NCBI RefSeq assembly: GCF_000010085.1 | Contig: NC_007712.1 | Location: 2,852,001 to 2,916,000, forward strand | Length of the DNA: 64,000 nt | Origin: Sodalis glossinidius str. 'morsitans' | GTDB lineage: Bacteria > Pseudomonadota > Gammaproteobacteria > Enterobacterales > Enterobacteriaceae | Direction: 5' to 3' | Shown here: positions 48,148 through 56,755 of the stretch, piece by piece | Layout: the number at the start of each line of letters is the position of its first letter | Position numbering within the stretch: position 1 is the first letter of the stretch | Notes under the pieces: generated by a model | Told to the model about the DNA's origin: nothing | Seen by the model: the letters and a program-made list of their open reading frames with translations, nothing else | Database searches by the model: none | Position numbers and translations under genes: made by a program

Positions 48148-48447
48148 CACGGAATCTCCCTGTTAGCCCGTTGGTAACCTTGAGTGTTTGCGTCGAAGAG
48201 CCCAAAGTTTTTTGCTCAAAAAACGACCAGAAAAGTGGGTTTCAGCCACACATCCCAAAAAACCTCCTGTAAGCCTCACTACGCGTTTTTTGATCTGAGT
48301 AGCTAATGTACGTTTTAACGGAGAAAACGCCGTCACGAGCTTCTTAGGTGCCTTAAAATCGATTCCTGAACTGCAACGGAGACCGAAATTCGCCTCTTGA
48401 GCAAAACGCTTGGAGGATTGCCACCCCGGCTATTTTGACATTCCGCA
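48148..48447. other. 300-bp gap between the O- and P-like genes
   Basis: Normally O and P overlap or lie close together. Here the gap shows no supported frame and probably results from decay or insertion of unidentified sequence. A ribosome-binding site for the P-like gene (AGGGAG) lies at its left end. Confidence 0.45.
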
Positions 48448-49466
48448 TCACAGAATCCCCTTGTCAATCAGCTCGTTAGCCCACTTCGTGTCGTCCCAGT
48501 CAAGTCCTGTAACTGCCTGAGCCGTGGGGGAACGCGTCCGTCCCGCCCTGTCCTGCTCACGGCACATCCAGCCACTCACGAACCGCCGGATACCCCTGCG
48601 GGTCTTCCGCCGTCGGGGCTGTGCAAGCAGCCATCCCCGCTGATTGCGAAGCTCCTGCCTGACGTCCACAGCTGGGTAGAGCGACTCGAATTCGGTCACA
48701 AGCGCCTCGGTGACGGAAAATTCACTCCCGTCGTTCAGCGGCAGCGAGATAAACATGGGTTCAGACGGGGAATGCAGACCAGCGCCCTTGCGCTGCGTGG
48801 CTTCCCCTCGCTTCGACGCACCATCGCTCAGTGGCCGCACTCCGGTCTCCGGTTGGGCATGGGATTTCGGCATCGGGTTCTGACCCTGAAAAACCATCGG
48901 GTAACTCGCCGCATGATTTTTCGCCGGCCTGGAGCTGAGTTTTTTCAGCTCCGGGCAGAAGGTGTTTATCCTTCTCTTTCTCCTTCTCCTGGCTTTGGAG
49001 GGCCTTGTAAGCCCCTTCGGAGGCCCTTGCTTTTTTTCGCCCAAATCCACGGCAATTTTCACGGCAATTTGTTAAGTGAAAACTCTGGTGGTACTTGAAA
49101 AACATTGAAAGTAAATAGTTTTCTGGCAGAGAGTCGTATAATCTTTGAATGCCGAGACACTGGTTATCTTTGGGTTTTAGATAGGCTCCGATTTGGTATT
49201 TAGCCATCTCAAATGACCCAAACCATTTCTGACTCAAAATCGTAGTGGCAAAAACCGGCCTCTACACCCCCTTGAAGCCCCTTCCATTCCCAAGCCAGTT
49301 TCATACGCAATGTGCTGCACAGGGATGTAGTACAACCCGAGCATGTTTGCATGAGGGCTGGTAAGCAAATACATCGCGACGATGAGTGCTTCCGGCACCA
49401 TTTTTTTAAATCACGGCCGGTCTTACCTATCCAAAACTGTGGGGAAACCTTGCCGAAATCGCGCAA
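48448..49466 (-). pseudogene. Phage replication initiator (O-like), multiple frameshifts
   Basis: Pieces of one protein lie in several frames: MRDFGKVSPQFWIGKTGRDL and VEAGFCHYDFESEMVWVI at the start; EMAKYQIGAYLKPKDNQCLG and YLLSMFFKYHQSFHLTNC in the middle; LPLNDGSEFSVTEALVTEFE, YPAVDVRQELRNQRGWLL and RRKTRRGIRRFVSGW at the end. This order is typical of phage replication proteins of the O type that bind the origin. At least four frame changes are needed. With the P-like gene also broken, the phage cannot start its own replication. Confidence 0.85.
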
Positions 49467-49636
49467 TCAGAACACCTTAAATCCTTGAAACAGGCTAGTA
49501 CTTAATAAAATCATTGGTTATACCTCGCTACGCCCGGCAGTAGTTACCGTAAACCGGCCTTTTTTGGAGCGCATGCAGTGCACTGATAGCCTTACTTATT
49601 TCCTTTTCAATAGACGGAGAATCGAGCAATAAGGTT
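49467..49636. promoter_or_regulatory. Divergent region between the two early arms
   Basis: This 170-bp gap separates the minus-strand replication arm from the plus-strand recombination arm. In a lambdoid phage cI, cro and their operators would lie here; neither gene is present. AT-rich patches could be promoters, but no operator-like repeat is obvious. Confidence 0.4.
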
Positions 49637-49926
49637 ATGTTCGCGTTTGGGCTTGATTCGATGATTGACGGGCGCTATAGTCACCTTGCAGCGGCAAATT
49701 CCGTTGCCGGGTTTGAGACCCCGTATATCGATCTGGTGCCAAGACACGCACCCAAAGCGTTTTTTTTGTTGCCTGTAGCCCATCATTCAATGGTGGCTCA
49801 GGCGGGGCAGCCTTCGGGCTGGCCGGATTCCAGATTGACCGGTAGTCTCAACCCCGTCTGGGCTGCCACCAATGAGCTTGAGACCTCTGGTGGTAGCAAT
49901 AGATTTCTCAATCTGGAGGCTGCCAT
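49637..49926 (+). CDS. Ash-like phage protein, copy 2
   Basis: The frame starts MFAFGLDSMIDGRYSHLAAA and contains SLNPVWAATNELETSGG, as in copy 1. It stays open to 50236 but enters the rha gene in another frame, so the true end is uncertain. The first 260 bp are nearly identical to 45310-45569 in reverse orientation. It opens the plus-strand arm. Confidence 0.6.
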
Positions 49927-50480
49927 ATGGCTACTACTACCCCTATCCAAACCTCGCCCGTTGTTACGATCGCTGATGGCCACGTTGTCACGACTTCAAT
50001 CGCTGTTGCGGAGTATTTTCAAAAGCCCCACAAAGACGTTTTGGCAAAGATCGCACGTCTGGAATGTTCGGCTGAATTCACTGAGCGAAATTTTTCGCCC
50101 AGTGAATACACCGACTCAACAGGAAGGCAACTCTCCCCTGCTACCAGATCACCCGAGACGGCTTCGCATTCCTGGCAATGGGTTTCACTGGCAAACGTGC
50201 AGCGCGGTTCAAAGAAGCGTATATCAGCGAGTTTAACCACATGGAAGCAACGCTGCACGGGACACCGTAAGCATTGCCCAACAATCAGAAAAATGCTGTC
50301 GCTAGCCGCATCATGCTTGCCTTTGACTACACAGGCAAGATCCTGTTTACCGAAGACGTTCCCGCGGATGCTTTCGTTGGCGATATTAACAAATTCCGTT
50401 GGTTCGCCGGAAAGCTTGGCTATCTGATGTTCAAAGAAAATGAACTACTGGAAATGCTTAAAGGCGGCAGTAAACAATAA
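49927..50480 (+). pseudogene. Rha-family phage regulatory protein, copy 2, frameshift and stop
   Basis: The start at 49927 has GGAGG upstream. The N terminus (MATTTPIQTSPVVTIADGHV, AVAEYFQKPHKDVLAKI) is followed near 50135 by a frame change to YQITRDGFAFLAMGFTGKRA and EFNHMEATLHGTP, then an in-frame TAA near 50268, then ASRIMLAFDYTGKILFTEDV and INKFRWFAGKLGYLMFKENE. It is a diverged sister of copy 1. Neither copy is intact. Confidence 0.82.
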
Positions 50481-50494
50481 TCAGCAAGAAACGT

Positions 50495-50518
50495 AAAAAA
50501 GCCCGCGTCAGGGCGGGC
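50495..50518 (-). terminator. Intrinsic terminator on the minus strand after rha copy 2
   Basis: On the minus strand GCCCGC and GCGGGC form a 6-bp stem followed by TTTTTT. It would stop antisense transcription entering the ash-rha cassette from the recombination arm. Confidence 0.5.
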
Positions 50519-50678
50519 GTCTCTACCGGCTTTACGTCCCGGTGACGGCGGAGTTGGCGACCAAACCAACTCCTGCGAGGCATGACAAATGACTTCCATC
50601 ATTGGACGCAGGGATTATAGACCGCTTTACGTCATCCGGCAACGGTTAGATATGAGCTTGGCTATAAAAGGAGATGAA

Positions 50679-50972
50679 ATGAATATTGAAACCGAAAACG
50701 AAATTCGCCGCACGGTTGAAAGATTCACACCGGAGCAAGAGGAAAACCTTGCAAGAGAAGTTGAATGGTCCAACAACGAATGGAGTTATGAATATCTGGC
50801 CCAGAAATTAGCAGCGGTTATTTCAGGATGTGGAGAAAAGGCACTGCTATTAGCGATGCAAAACAATGACGAATTTATGATTGCGGTCTACAACATGGTG
50901 GCACAGGCGGTAAAAAACCAGCGATCTATTAATATGCTCTATTATCATGAAACTTTTGACGAGGTGGCGTAA
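50679..50972 (+). CDS. Uncharacterised phage protein before Bet, 97 residues
   Basis: The ATG at 50679 has AAAGGAGATG upstream and is preferred over an in-frame ATG at 50589. The product (MNIETENEIRRTVERFTPEQ, later GEKALLLAMQNNDEFMIAVY) is acidic and helical. It overlaps the bet start by 1 nt. By position it could be a small recombination or host-interaction protein; the family is not recognised. Confidence 0.65.
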   Translation: MNIETENEIRRTVERFTPEQEENLAREVEWSNNEWSYEYLAQKLAAVISGCGEKALLLAMQNNDEFMIAVYNMVAQAVKNQRSINMLYYHETFDEVA

Positions 50973-51847
50973 TGGCAAATGAATTAAATACAACCTCTGC
51001 GATTTTAGCCGAAAAAGGCGTTGATTTTGCCACATGGAGCGCACTAAAAAATAGTATTTATCCCGGCGCTAAAGATGAATCTGTCATGATGGCATTGGAT
51101 TATTGCCGAGCGCGTCAGCTTGACCCATTAATGAAGCCGGTGCATCTGGTGCCAATGTATATTACAGACGCCAAAACCGGCAAGGGACAGCAAAGAGACA
51201 TAGTTATGCCGGGTGTCGAACTGTATCGAATACAGGCAGACCGGTCAGGAAATTACGCAGGTGCCAAGGAGCCAGAATTTGGACCGGATGAAACAAAAAT
51301 CTTTGGAGCGGATGAAACCAAAAATTTTAAGGGCATAGAAGTCACTTTTCCACAGTGGTGCAAATATACAGTATGCAAGATGATGCCCAGCGGACAGATT
51401 GTTGAGTACAGCGCGAAAGAATATTGGCTGGAAAACTATGCGACCGCAGGCAGGGATTCCAGCGCACCTAATGCAATGTGGAAAAAGCGCCCTTACGGCC
51501 AGATAGCAAAGTGCGCAGAGGCTCAGGCACTTCGCAAGGCATGGCCGGAAATCGGTCAGCAGCCCACAGCCGAGGAGATGGAAGGCAAGACGCTGGATGT
51601 TATTGACGCGCGCGATGTCACACCATCAGCAAGCCACTCAACGAGTCATAAGAGTGCAACAACTGAAACGCTGCAAGCTATCAATGACCTGCTTTTATCT
51701 CTAGACAAAACCTGGGATGAAGATTTCCTTCCCCTTTGCTCAACAGTATTCAAACGGCAGGTCAGCAAAGCGGCAGAGCTGACCGACCAGGAGGCATTAA
51801 AGGCGCTCGACTTCTTGCGGAAAAGAGCCACCAAGGATGCAGCATGA
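50972..51847 (+). CDS. bet: Bet/RecT-type single-strand annealing protein
   Basis: This intact 291-residue protein anneals single-stranded DNA in phage recombination. It has the family core (MMALDYCRARQLDPLMKPVH, VELYRIQADRSGNYAGAKEP, YGQIAKCAEAQALRKAWPE) and a C-terminal region very like lambda Bet (ETLQAINDLLLSLDKTWDED, LPLCSTVFKRQV, ELTDQEALKALDFLRKRA). It overlaps the exonuclease start by 4 bp. It is followed by a broken exo, so the pair cannot work as a full Red system. Confidence 0.92.
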   Translation: MANELNTTSAILAEKGVDFATWSALKNSIYPGAKDESVMMALDYCRARQLDPLMKPVHLVPMYITDAKTGKGQQRDIVMPGVELYRIQADRSGNYAGAKEPEFGPDETKIFGADETKNFKGIEVTFPQWCKYTVCKMMPSGQIVEYSAKEYWLENYATAGRDSSAPNAMWKKRPYGQIAKCAEAQALRKAWPEIGQQPTAEEMEGKTLDVIDARDVTPSASHSTSHKSATTETLQAINDLLLSLDKTWDEDFLPLCSTVFKRQVSKAAELTDQEALKALDFLRKRATKDAA

Positions 51848-52529
51848 TAGACGCCGACATTATTCTGTCTAAAACGGGCATAGACGTCACGCAGGTGCAA
51901 CAGGGTAGCCGAAGAGTGGTTGCGCTTGCGCCTTGGCACCATAACCGCCTCAGAGGCTTCCTGCGTGATTTCCAACCCACGTTCAGGCAACAAATGGACG
52001 GATACGAAGCGGTCTTACTTCAATAAGCTGATTGCCGAGATTTGTACCGGGCAATCTCCTGAAGTGAAGGCAAGGCCGCTAGAATGGGGATAAAGAAAAC
52101 GAAGAGGTAGCAAGACGACTGTTTGAGTTCACTACAGGGTTAACCGTTATCGACGTCCCCATCATATTCAAGGAGGAAGATATGCGTGTAGCGTGCTCCC
52201 CCGATGGCGACTGTAGTGATGGACTGGGACTTGAATTAAAGTGTCTATTTACATCACGTGATTTTATTAATTTTAGACTGAATGGCTTTGACGGCATCAA
52301 ATCGGAATATATGGCTCAGGTTCAGTTTAGCATGTGGGTTACGGGTAAAGAAGCATGGCATTTTGCTAACTATGACCCTCGAATGAAACGTGAAGGACTT
52401 CACAACGTCATTATTGAACAAGACGATAAATATATTTCAAAGTTTGAAGAGGCCATTCCAGAATTCATAGAAAGAATGGATATGGCGTTAGCTGAACTTG
52501 GATTTACCTTTGGCGAACAGTGGAATTAA
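51844..52529 (+). pseudogene. exo: Lambda Exo-like 5'-3' exonuclease, two frameshifts
   Basis: The start at 51844 overlaps the bet stop. The N terminus (MIDADIILSKTGIDVTQVQQ) shifts near 51907 to EEWLRLRLGTITASEASCVI and KARPLEWG, then at about 52091 to a last long frame with CSPDGDCSDGLGLELKCLFT, FDGIKSEYMAQVQFSMWVTG, the catalytic-type E-x-K segment (LELKC) and ANYDPRMKREGLHNVII. It is a close relative of lambda Exo. The product is lost. Confidence 0.9.
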
Positions 52530-52570
52530 CATTTCTTAATGACTAAAGATTTAACTTCATGAAGTGAAAC

Positions 52571-52861
52571 ATGAATGGTTTACTTACCGGGTTAATTGCA
52601 CGCCGGGAAACCTGACTTATCGAAGAAATCGAAAAACTGGAAAGACACATTATCCAGATGGAAAATATCGCAGAGGCCGAGCGATGGAATATGATGGGTG
52701 ACAACCAATTCGCTCAACATGATGCTGACAGAAAGATAATAGAAGAATATGAAAAAGGAATCCGAAATAGATTGTCGAAAGAAGAAATATTGGCGTCCCT
52801 GGTGAACAATGCACTGCATAGAATGAAACCAATCAACACCTTTTATCACACCAATCATTAA
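52571..52861 (+). pseudogene. Small phage protein with early in-frame TGA
   Basis: The frame from the ATG at 52571 (MNGLLTGLIARRET) meets TGA at codon 15 and continues LIEEIEKLERHIIQMENIAE and EKGIRNRLSKEEILASLVNN to 52861. A shorter protein could start at the ATG at 52658. The sequence is helical and charged; no family is recognised. The stop may be a recent point mutation. Confidence 0.5.
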
Positions 52862-52876
52862 TAAAAGGAATGCCGA

Positions 52877-53398
52877 ATGAATGTATTTTTTGCATGGTGT
52901 CCTGAGAACGGAGAAGATTTCGACGATGGACATGAGATAGAAGCAGGTAGTCCAGATGAAGCCGCTGAGATATGGGCCGAGCTAGACGAGGAATATAAAA
53001 TTATTAGTGGTAGTTGGTCACCTGAACTATGCGTTGCTGAACAAGATGGTACTATCCATCATTTCAAAATACACGATGTCATGATGCCATCATATTACAT
53101 CCATAAAATTCAGAATGAAGAGGTATTACTTGCCCGGTTTGCGCTAGCCTCTCTTGATGGGCCGAACGAAAACTGCGATGCAGAAAAAAATGGGTGGATT
53201 GCTTGCGGCGAGCAAATGCCAAAAGATGGGCTGATGCTTCTTGTAACCGGCAATGGGCATATTGATATTGCATATTTTGATGACGGAGATTGTCAGGGAT
53301 TTTTAAATGGGTACGTAACTCACTGGATGCACCTGCCAGATTTACCAACTGTAAATACATTATTGCCAAATTCAGTGAAAAACGGGGGTGCGGCATGA
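52877..53398 (+). CDS. Phage DUF551-type protein
   Basis: The ATG at 52877 has AAAGGA upstream; the product is 173 residues. Its C-terminal part has the DUF551 pattern: WIACGEQMPKDGLMLLVTGN, then a run ending VTHWMHLPDLP. The N-terminal part (MNVFFAWCPENGEDFDDGHE) resembles other phage small domains. Function unknown. It overlaps the next small gene by 4 bp. Confidence 0.72.
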   Translation: MNVFFAWCPENGEDFDDGHEIEAGSPDEAAEIWAELDEEYKIISGSWSPELCVAEQDGTIHHFKIHDVMMPSYYIHKIQNEEVLLARFALASLDGPNENCDAEKNGWIACGEQMPKDGLMLLVTGNGHIDIAYFDDGDCQGFLNGYVTHWMHLPDLPTVNTLLPNSVKNGGAA

Positions 53399-53574
53399 AC
53401 GAATCTTCGATGTACACCTGCATGCATCTGACCACGCCTTGTGCGGTAACGAGTAAGAACGGTCTTCCGTTTTTCAATCAGGCGATGAAGGCGTTATTGC
53501 TTGATTCACCTTTGGCTCTTGAGCTGTTTCGAGCGCAAGAGGAAAAAGCCCGCGAAAGTGGTCAATTTTTCTAG
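53395..53574 (+). CDS. Small phage protein, 59 residues
   Basis: The ATG overlaps the stop of the DUF551 gene (ATGA). The product reads MNESSMYTCMHLTTPCAVTS and ends QEEKARESGQFF. No family recognised. The coupling and intact frame support a real gene. Confidence 0.5.
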   Translation: MNESSMYTCMHLTTPCAVTSKNGLPFFNQAMKALLLDSPLALELFRAQEEKARESGQFF

Positions 53575-54039
53575 GTGCAGAATGTCCAGCCCTATGGCCC
53601 TGAGCAGACGCTGCAGCCCTACCTTTTCGATTTCTGCCCGCAATTTGACTGCGTTGATGACCAGTCGAAGGACGTGGAATTCGAGTGCATCGGCACCATC
53701 TGCCATGCGCGCCCGTTCAAGTTTGGCTCGACGCTGGAATGCGTAGATGGGGAAGCGCCGCGCCCGGCGATGTTTGAGCCTGATACGCTATTTACGCCAA
53801 GCGAACAGCAAATCGTGTTCTTTGCCTTGCATAACTTGACCAGCAAGGAGACCGGACGGCGGCTGGGTATCTCTCATCGCACAGTTGAAAACAAGCTTCA
53901 AGATATTTATCAGAAGACCGGAACGCATTGTAACAGGGGGCTGGCGATGTACTGCCGCGAAAACGGGACGGACCGCTATATCCCACCGTCTTTGCTGTCG
54001 CCATCGAGCCACGTTCTGAATAACTACGGGGCGCAGTAA
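53575..54039 (+). CDS. LuxR-type helix-turn-helix phage regulator
   Basis: The frame begins with a GTG right after the previous stop. The C-terminal 65 residues are a GerE/LuxR domain: FTPSEQQIVFFALHNLTSKE, TGRRLGISHRTVENKLQDIY, QKTGTHCNRGLAMYC. The N-terminal 80 residues (FDFCPQFDCVDDQSKDVEFE) may sense a ligand or partner. It lies upstream of xis-int and may regulate excision; this is inference. Confidence 0.75.
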   Translation: MQNVQPYGPEQTLQPYLFDFCPQFDCVDDQSKDVEFECIGTICHARPFKFGSTLECVDGEAPRPAMFEPDTLFTPSEQQIVFFALHNLTSKETGRRLGISHRTVENKLQDIYQKTGTHCNRGLAMYCRENGTDRYIPPSLLSPSSHVLNNYGAQ

Positions 54040-54165
54040 CGCTGCGCCGAACTGATAGTAATGTAGCATAATGCACTAGCAATTTTTAAAAACTGATTTT
54101 CAAAAATCAAAATCAATCCGGACAGCATATTTAGTATGTTGAACGGTCGTATTGAGGTATGACCA

Positions 54166-54408
54166 ATGGCACGTATGCAACGCATAAAAGATTGGGCTAA
54201 CGATGAGTTTGGTGAAAATCCACCAAGTTATGCAACTCTTTTATTTTATGCAAAAAATAAAATGATTTTCCCTCACCCTAAAAAGGCTGGGCGAACATGG
54301 TGGGTCGAAAAAACCGCACGCTTTGTTGGCATCTCCAATAAACCCATTATAAAAAAAGACGATGATGACCGTTTAAAAAGGATTCTCTCAGATGGGACGT
54401 CCACGTAA
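54166..54408 (+). CDS. xis: Excisionase-like protein
   Basis: An 80-residue protein with the excisionase pattern (RIKDWANDEFGENPPSYATL, FPHPKKAGRTWWVEKTARFV). Xis binds DNA near the attachment site and directs integrase to excise. It overlaps the integrase start by 17 bp, the usual arrangement. Frame intact. Confidence 0.85.
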   Translation: MARMQRIKDWANDEFGENPPSYATLLFYAKNKMIFPHPKKAGRTWWVEKTARFVGISNKPIIKKDDDDRLKRILSDGTST

Positions 54409-55516
54409 ATATAACGTCACTATTCCTGGCTTGTCGTGCTTTATCGACAAGAGAACAAAACGTGTTTACTGGCGTTACAAGCACCCTGTAACCGGCAAAT
54501 TTCACGGGCTTGGAACAGATGAAGACTCTGCCAGAGAAATTGCAGTAGAGGCTAACACTCGTCTAGCTGAACATAAGATGGGACAACTATTTACTGCTCG
54601 TGACAATATCAGTAAACACATTGGAGAAGGTATTTCTGTTAGCGGTTGGCTTGACCGCTATTGGGAAATACAAGAAGAGCGTCAACGGATCGGTGAAATC
54701 AAAGCCATTACCGTCAATCAGAAAAAAAATCCTGTTAACGTGATGCGTCAACATCTTGGCAATAAGATTATTTCAGAAGTAACTGTGAGAGATGTAACAG
54801 AGATATTGAATGATTATAAAATCCGTGGATTAAATGGAATGGCTAAAGTAGTGCGTAGCCTAATGATAGATGTTTTTAAAGAGGCACAGCAAGCAGGAGA
54901 AGTTCCCCCCGGATACAACCCTGCACAAGCATCTCGGCAGCCACGAGTTAAAGTTGAACGTCAGAGGTTAGCACTTGAAGAATGGAGAGGTATTTATGAC
55001 CGTGCAGGTTCGTTACCGCCTTACCTACAGAAAGCAATGCTACTCGCTATAGTCACGGTACAAAGACTTGGGGATATATCAAACATGAAATTTTCTGATG
55101 TATGGGATAATCATTTGCATGTCATTCAGAATAAAACCGGATCACGTATTGCCATTCCCTTATCTATTCAATGCAAAGCCATTAATATTACTTTATCAGA
55201 AATTATTTCCATGTGCCGTGATAGCATTGTCAGCCCATATCTTTTACACCATCATCATTCAGTAGCTAGAGCAAAACGCGGTGGCCGAATTCAAGAACAA
55301 ACAATCACTGGCGCGTTTAGTGCCGCTAGAGATGCGAGCGGCATCAAATGGAAGGAAGGCACACCTCCAACATTTCATGAACAACGTTCTTTATCTGAAC
55401 GTTTATACAGAGAGCAAGGAATAGATACGAAATCGTTGCTTGGCCATAAAAACCAGCAAATGACCGATAAGTACAATGATGATAGAGGCCGTAATTGGAC
55501 TGTGATTGCTGTGTAA
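54392..55516 (+). CDS. int: Tyrosine recombinase integrase
   Basis: A 374-residue integrase with an N-terminal arm-binding domain (MGRPRKYNVTIPGLSCFIDK), a core-binding domain and a C-terminal catalytic domain. The catalytic residues are R225 (QRLGDIS), K248, H329 and R332 (HEQR), H352 (GHK) and Y361 (DKYND). It lies next to the right attachment core, as expected. The frame is intact, so integrase and excisionase may still act even though the phage is defective. Confidence 0.95.
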   Translation: MGRPRKYNVTIPGLSCFIDKRTKRVYWRYKHPVTGKFHGLGTDEDSAREIAVEANTRLAEHKMGQLFTARDNISKHIGEGISVSGWLDRYWEIQEERQRIGEIKAITVNQKKNPVNVMRQHLGNKIISEVTVRDVTEILNDYKIRGLNGMAKVVRSLMIDVFKEAQQAGEVPPGYNPAQASRQPRVKVERQRLALEEWRGIYDRAGSLPPYLQKAMLLAIVTVQRLGDISNMKFSDVWDNHLHVIQNKTGSRIAIPLSIQCKAINITLSEIISMCRDSIVSPYLLHHHHSVARAKRGGRIQEQTITGAFSAARDASGIKWKEGTPPTFHEQRSLSERLYREQGIDTKSLLGHKNQQMTDKYNDDRGRNWTVIAV

Positions 55517-55539
55517 TTGATTGGATAAAAAACATACAA

Positions 55540-55558
55540 TTTTGCAGAAGGGTTTTGC
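55540..55558 (+). repeat. Arm-type repeat near the integrase-side attachment site
   Basis: TTTTGCAGAAGGGTTTTGC matches 23679-23697 at 17 of 19 positions and is followed at once by a second partial copy of TTTTGCAGAAG. It lies 64 bp from the attachment core. Confidence 0.4.
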
Positions 55559-55621
55559 AGAAGAAAATGATAAATCCCTTAACCATATGAAACATCTATT
55601 GTTATTTCGTGTTTGGGAATA

Positions 55622-55640
55622 AAAAACTTATTTCTTAATA
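55622..55640 (+). repeat. Prophage attachment core next to the integrase
   Basis: The 19-bp AAAAACTTATTTCTTAATA is identical to 23540-23558. It lies 106 bp after the integrase stop and 98 bp before cysK. Confidence 0.85.
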
Positions 55641-55738
55641 ACATAACGATATACGATTCTGTCACTTCCACCCCTATGCTGAAAGGGTATGCTTTGCTGA
55701 AAATCCCTTTCTTTCGCACCTGAACTATAGGACTGGTC

Positions 55739-56704
55739 ATGAGCAAAATTTATGAAGACAATTCACTGACTATCGGCCATACTCCGCTGGTCCGTTTAAA
55801 TCGTATCGGCAATGGTCGCATCCTGGCGAAGGTGGAATCCCGCAATCCCAGCTTCAGCGTCAAATGCCGCATCGGCGCGAATATGATCTGGGATGCGGAA
55901 AAACGGGGTGTGCTAAAACCGGGCGTAGAATTGGTGGAGCCCACCAGCGGCAATACCGGTATCGCCTTGGCCTATGTGGCGGCGGCCCGCGGCTACAAAC
56001 TGACGCTGACTATGCCGGAAACTATGAGCAGCGAGCGCCGCAAGCTCCTCAAGGCTCTGGGCGCCAATCTGGTGCTGACAGACGGTCCGAAAGGGATGAA
56101 AGGCTCCATCGCCAAGGCAGAGGAGATTGTCGCGACCGATCCTGCGCGTTTCTTGATGCTGCAGCAGTTCAGTAACCCGGCCAACCCCGCCATCCACGAA
56201 CAGACTACCGGTTCGGAGATTTGGCAGGATACCGACGGCGAAGTGGACGTGTTTATCGCGGGCGTGGGCACCGGCGGCACGATTACCGGCGTTAGCCGTT
56301 ATCTGAAAAATACCCAGGGTAAGAATGTGTTCACGGTCGCGGTGGAGCCGACCGACTCCCCCGTCATCACCCAGGCGCTGGCCGGCGATGAAATCAAGCC
56401 CGGCCCGCACAAAATCCAGGGGATTGGCGCCGGCTTCATCCCCGATAATCTGGACTTGAAGCTTATCGATCGGGTAGAAAAAATTACCAACGATGAAGCG
56501 ATCAGCACCGCGCGTCGTCTGATGGAAGAAGAAGGCATTCTGGCCGGCATCTCCTCCGGCGCCGCCGTTGCGGCAGCATTGAAACTGCAGGCCGAGGAGG
56601 ACTTCGCCAACAAGACTATCGTGGTGATCCTGCCCTCTTCCGGCGAACGTTACCTCAGCACCGCCCTGTTTGCCGATCTGTTTACTTTACCTGAATTACA
56701 ATAA
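55739..56704 (+). CDS. cysK: Cysteine synthase A
   Basis: CysK makes L-cysteine from O-acetylserine and sulfide with pyridoxal phosphate. The 321-residue protein is intact. The cofactor lysine is K42 in SFSVKCRIGANM; the phosphate-binding loop is GVGTGGT and the substrate loop TSGNTGIALA. In enterobacteria it usually follows cysZ; here the prophage separates them. The start ATG follows a short leader after the attachment core, so its normal upstream promoter region may have changed with integration. Confidence 0.96.
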   Translation: MSKIYEDNSLTIGHTPLVRLNRIGNGRILAKVESRNPSFSVKCRIGANMIWDAEKRGVLKPGVELVEPTSGNTGIALAYVAAARGYKLTLTMPETMSSERRKLLKALGANLVLTDGPKGMKGSIAKAEEIVATDPARFLMLQQFSNPANPAIHEQTTGSEIWQDTDGEVDVFIAGVGTGGTITGVSRYLKNTQGKNVFTVAVEPTDSPVITQALAGDEIKPGPHKIQGIGAGFIPDNLDLKLIDRVEKITNDEAISTARRLMEEEGILAGISSGAAVAAALKLQAEEDFANKTIVVILPSSGERYLSTALFADLFTLPELQ

Positions 56705-56727
56705 CGCCCGCTATAGCCGGTTTGTTG

Positions 56728-56755
56728 AAAAAAGCACCCGCCAGGGTGCTTTTTT
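56728..56755 (+). terminator. Intrinsic terminator after cysK
   Basis: AGCACCC and GGGTGCT form the stem with a 4-nt loop, flanked by an A-run and followed by six T. Confidence 0.88.

Larger units (their letters stand above)
23540..55640. mobile_element. Prophage of about 32 kb with T7-like late genes and lambdoid early genes
   Basis: The element lies between cysZ and cysK, which are adjacent in E. coli. It is bounded by a perfect 19-bp direct repeat at 23540-23558 and 55622-55640. Minus-strand order from 49466 downward: O, P, Dam, antirepressor, ash-rha, RusA, portal, scaffold, capsid, tail tube, ejection proteins, terminase, tail fibre, lysis. Plus-strand order from 49637 upward: ash-rha, Bet, Exo, Xis, Int. 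More than a dozen genes are broken. No cI or cro is recognisable. It is probably a defective temperate podovirus. Confidence 0.92.
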
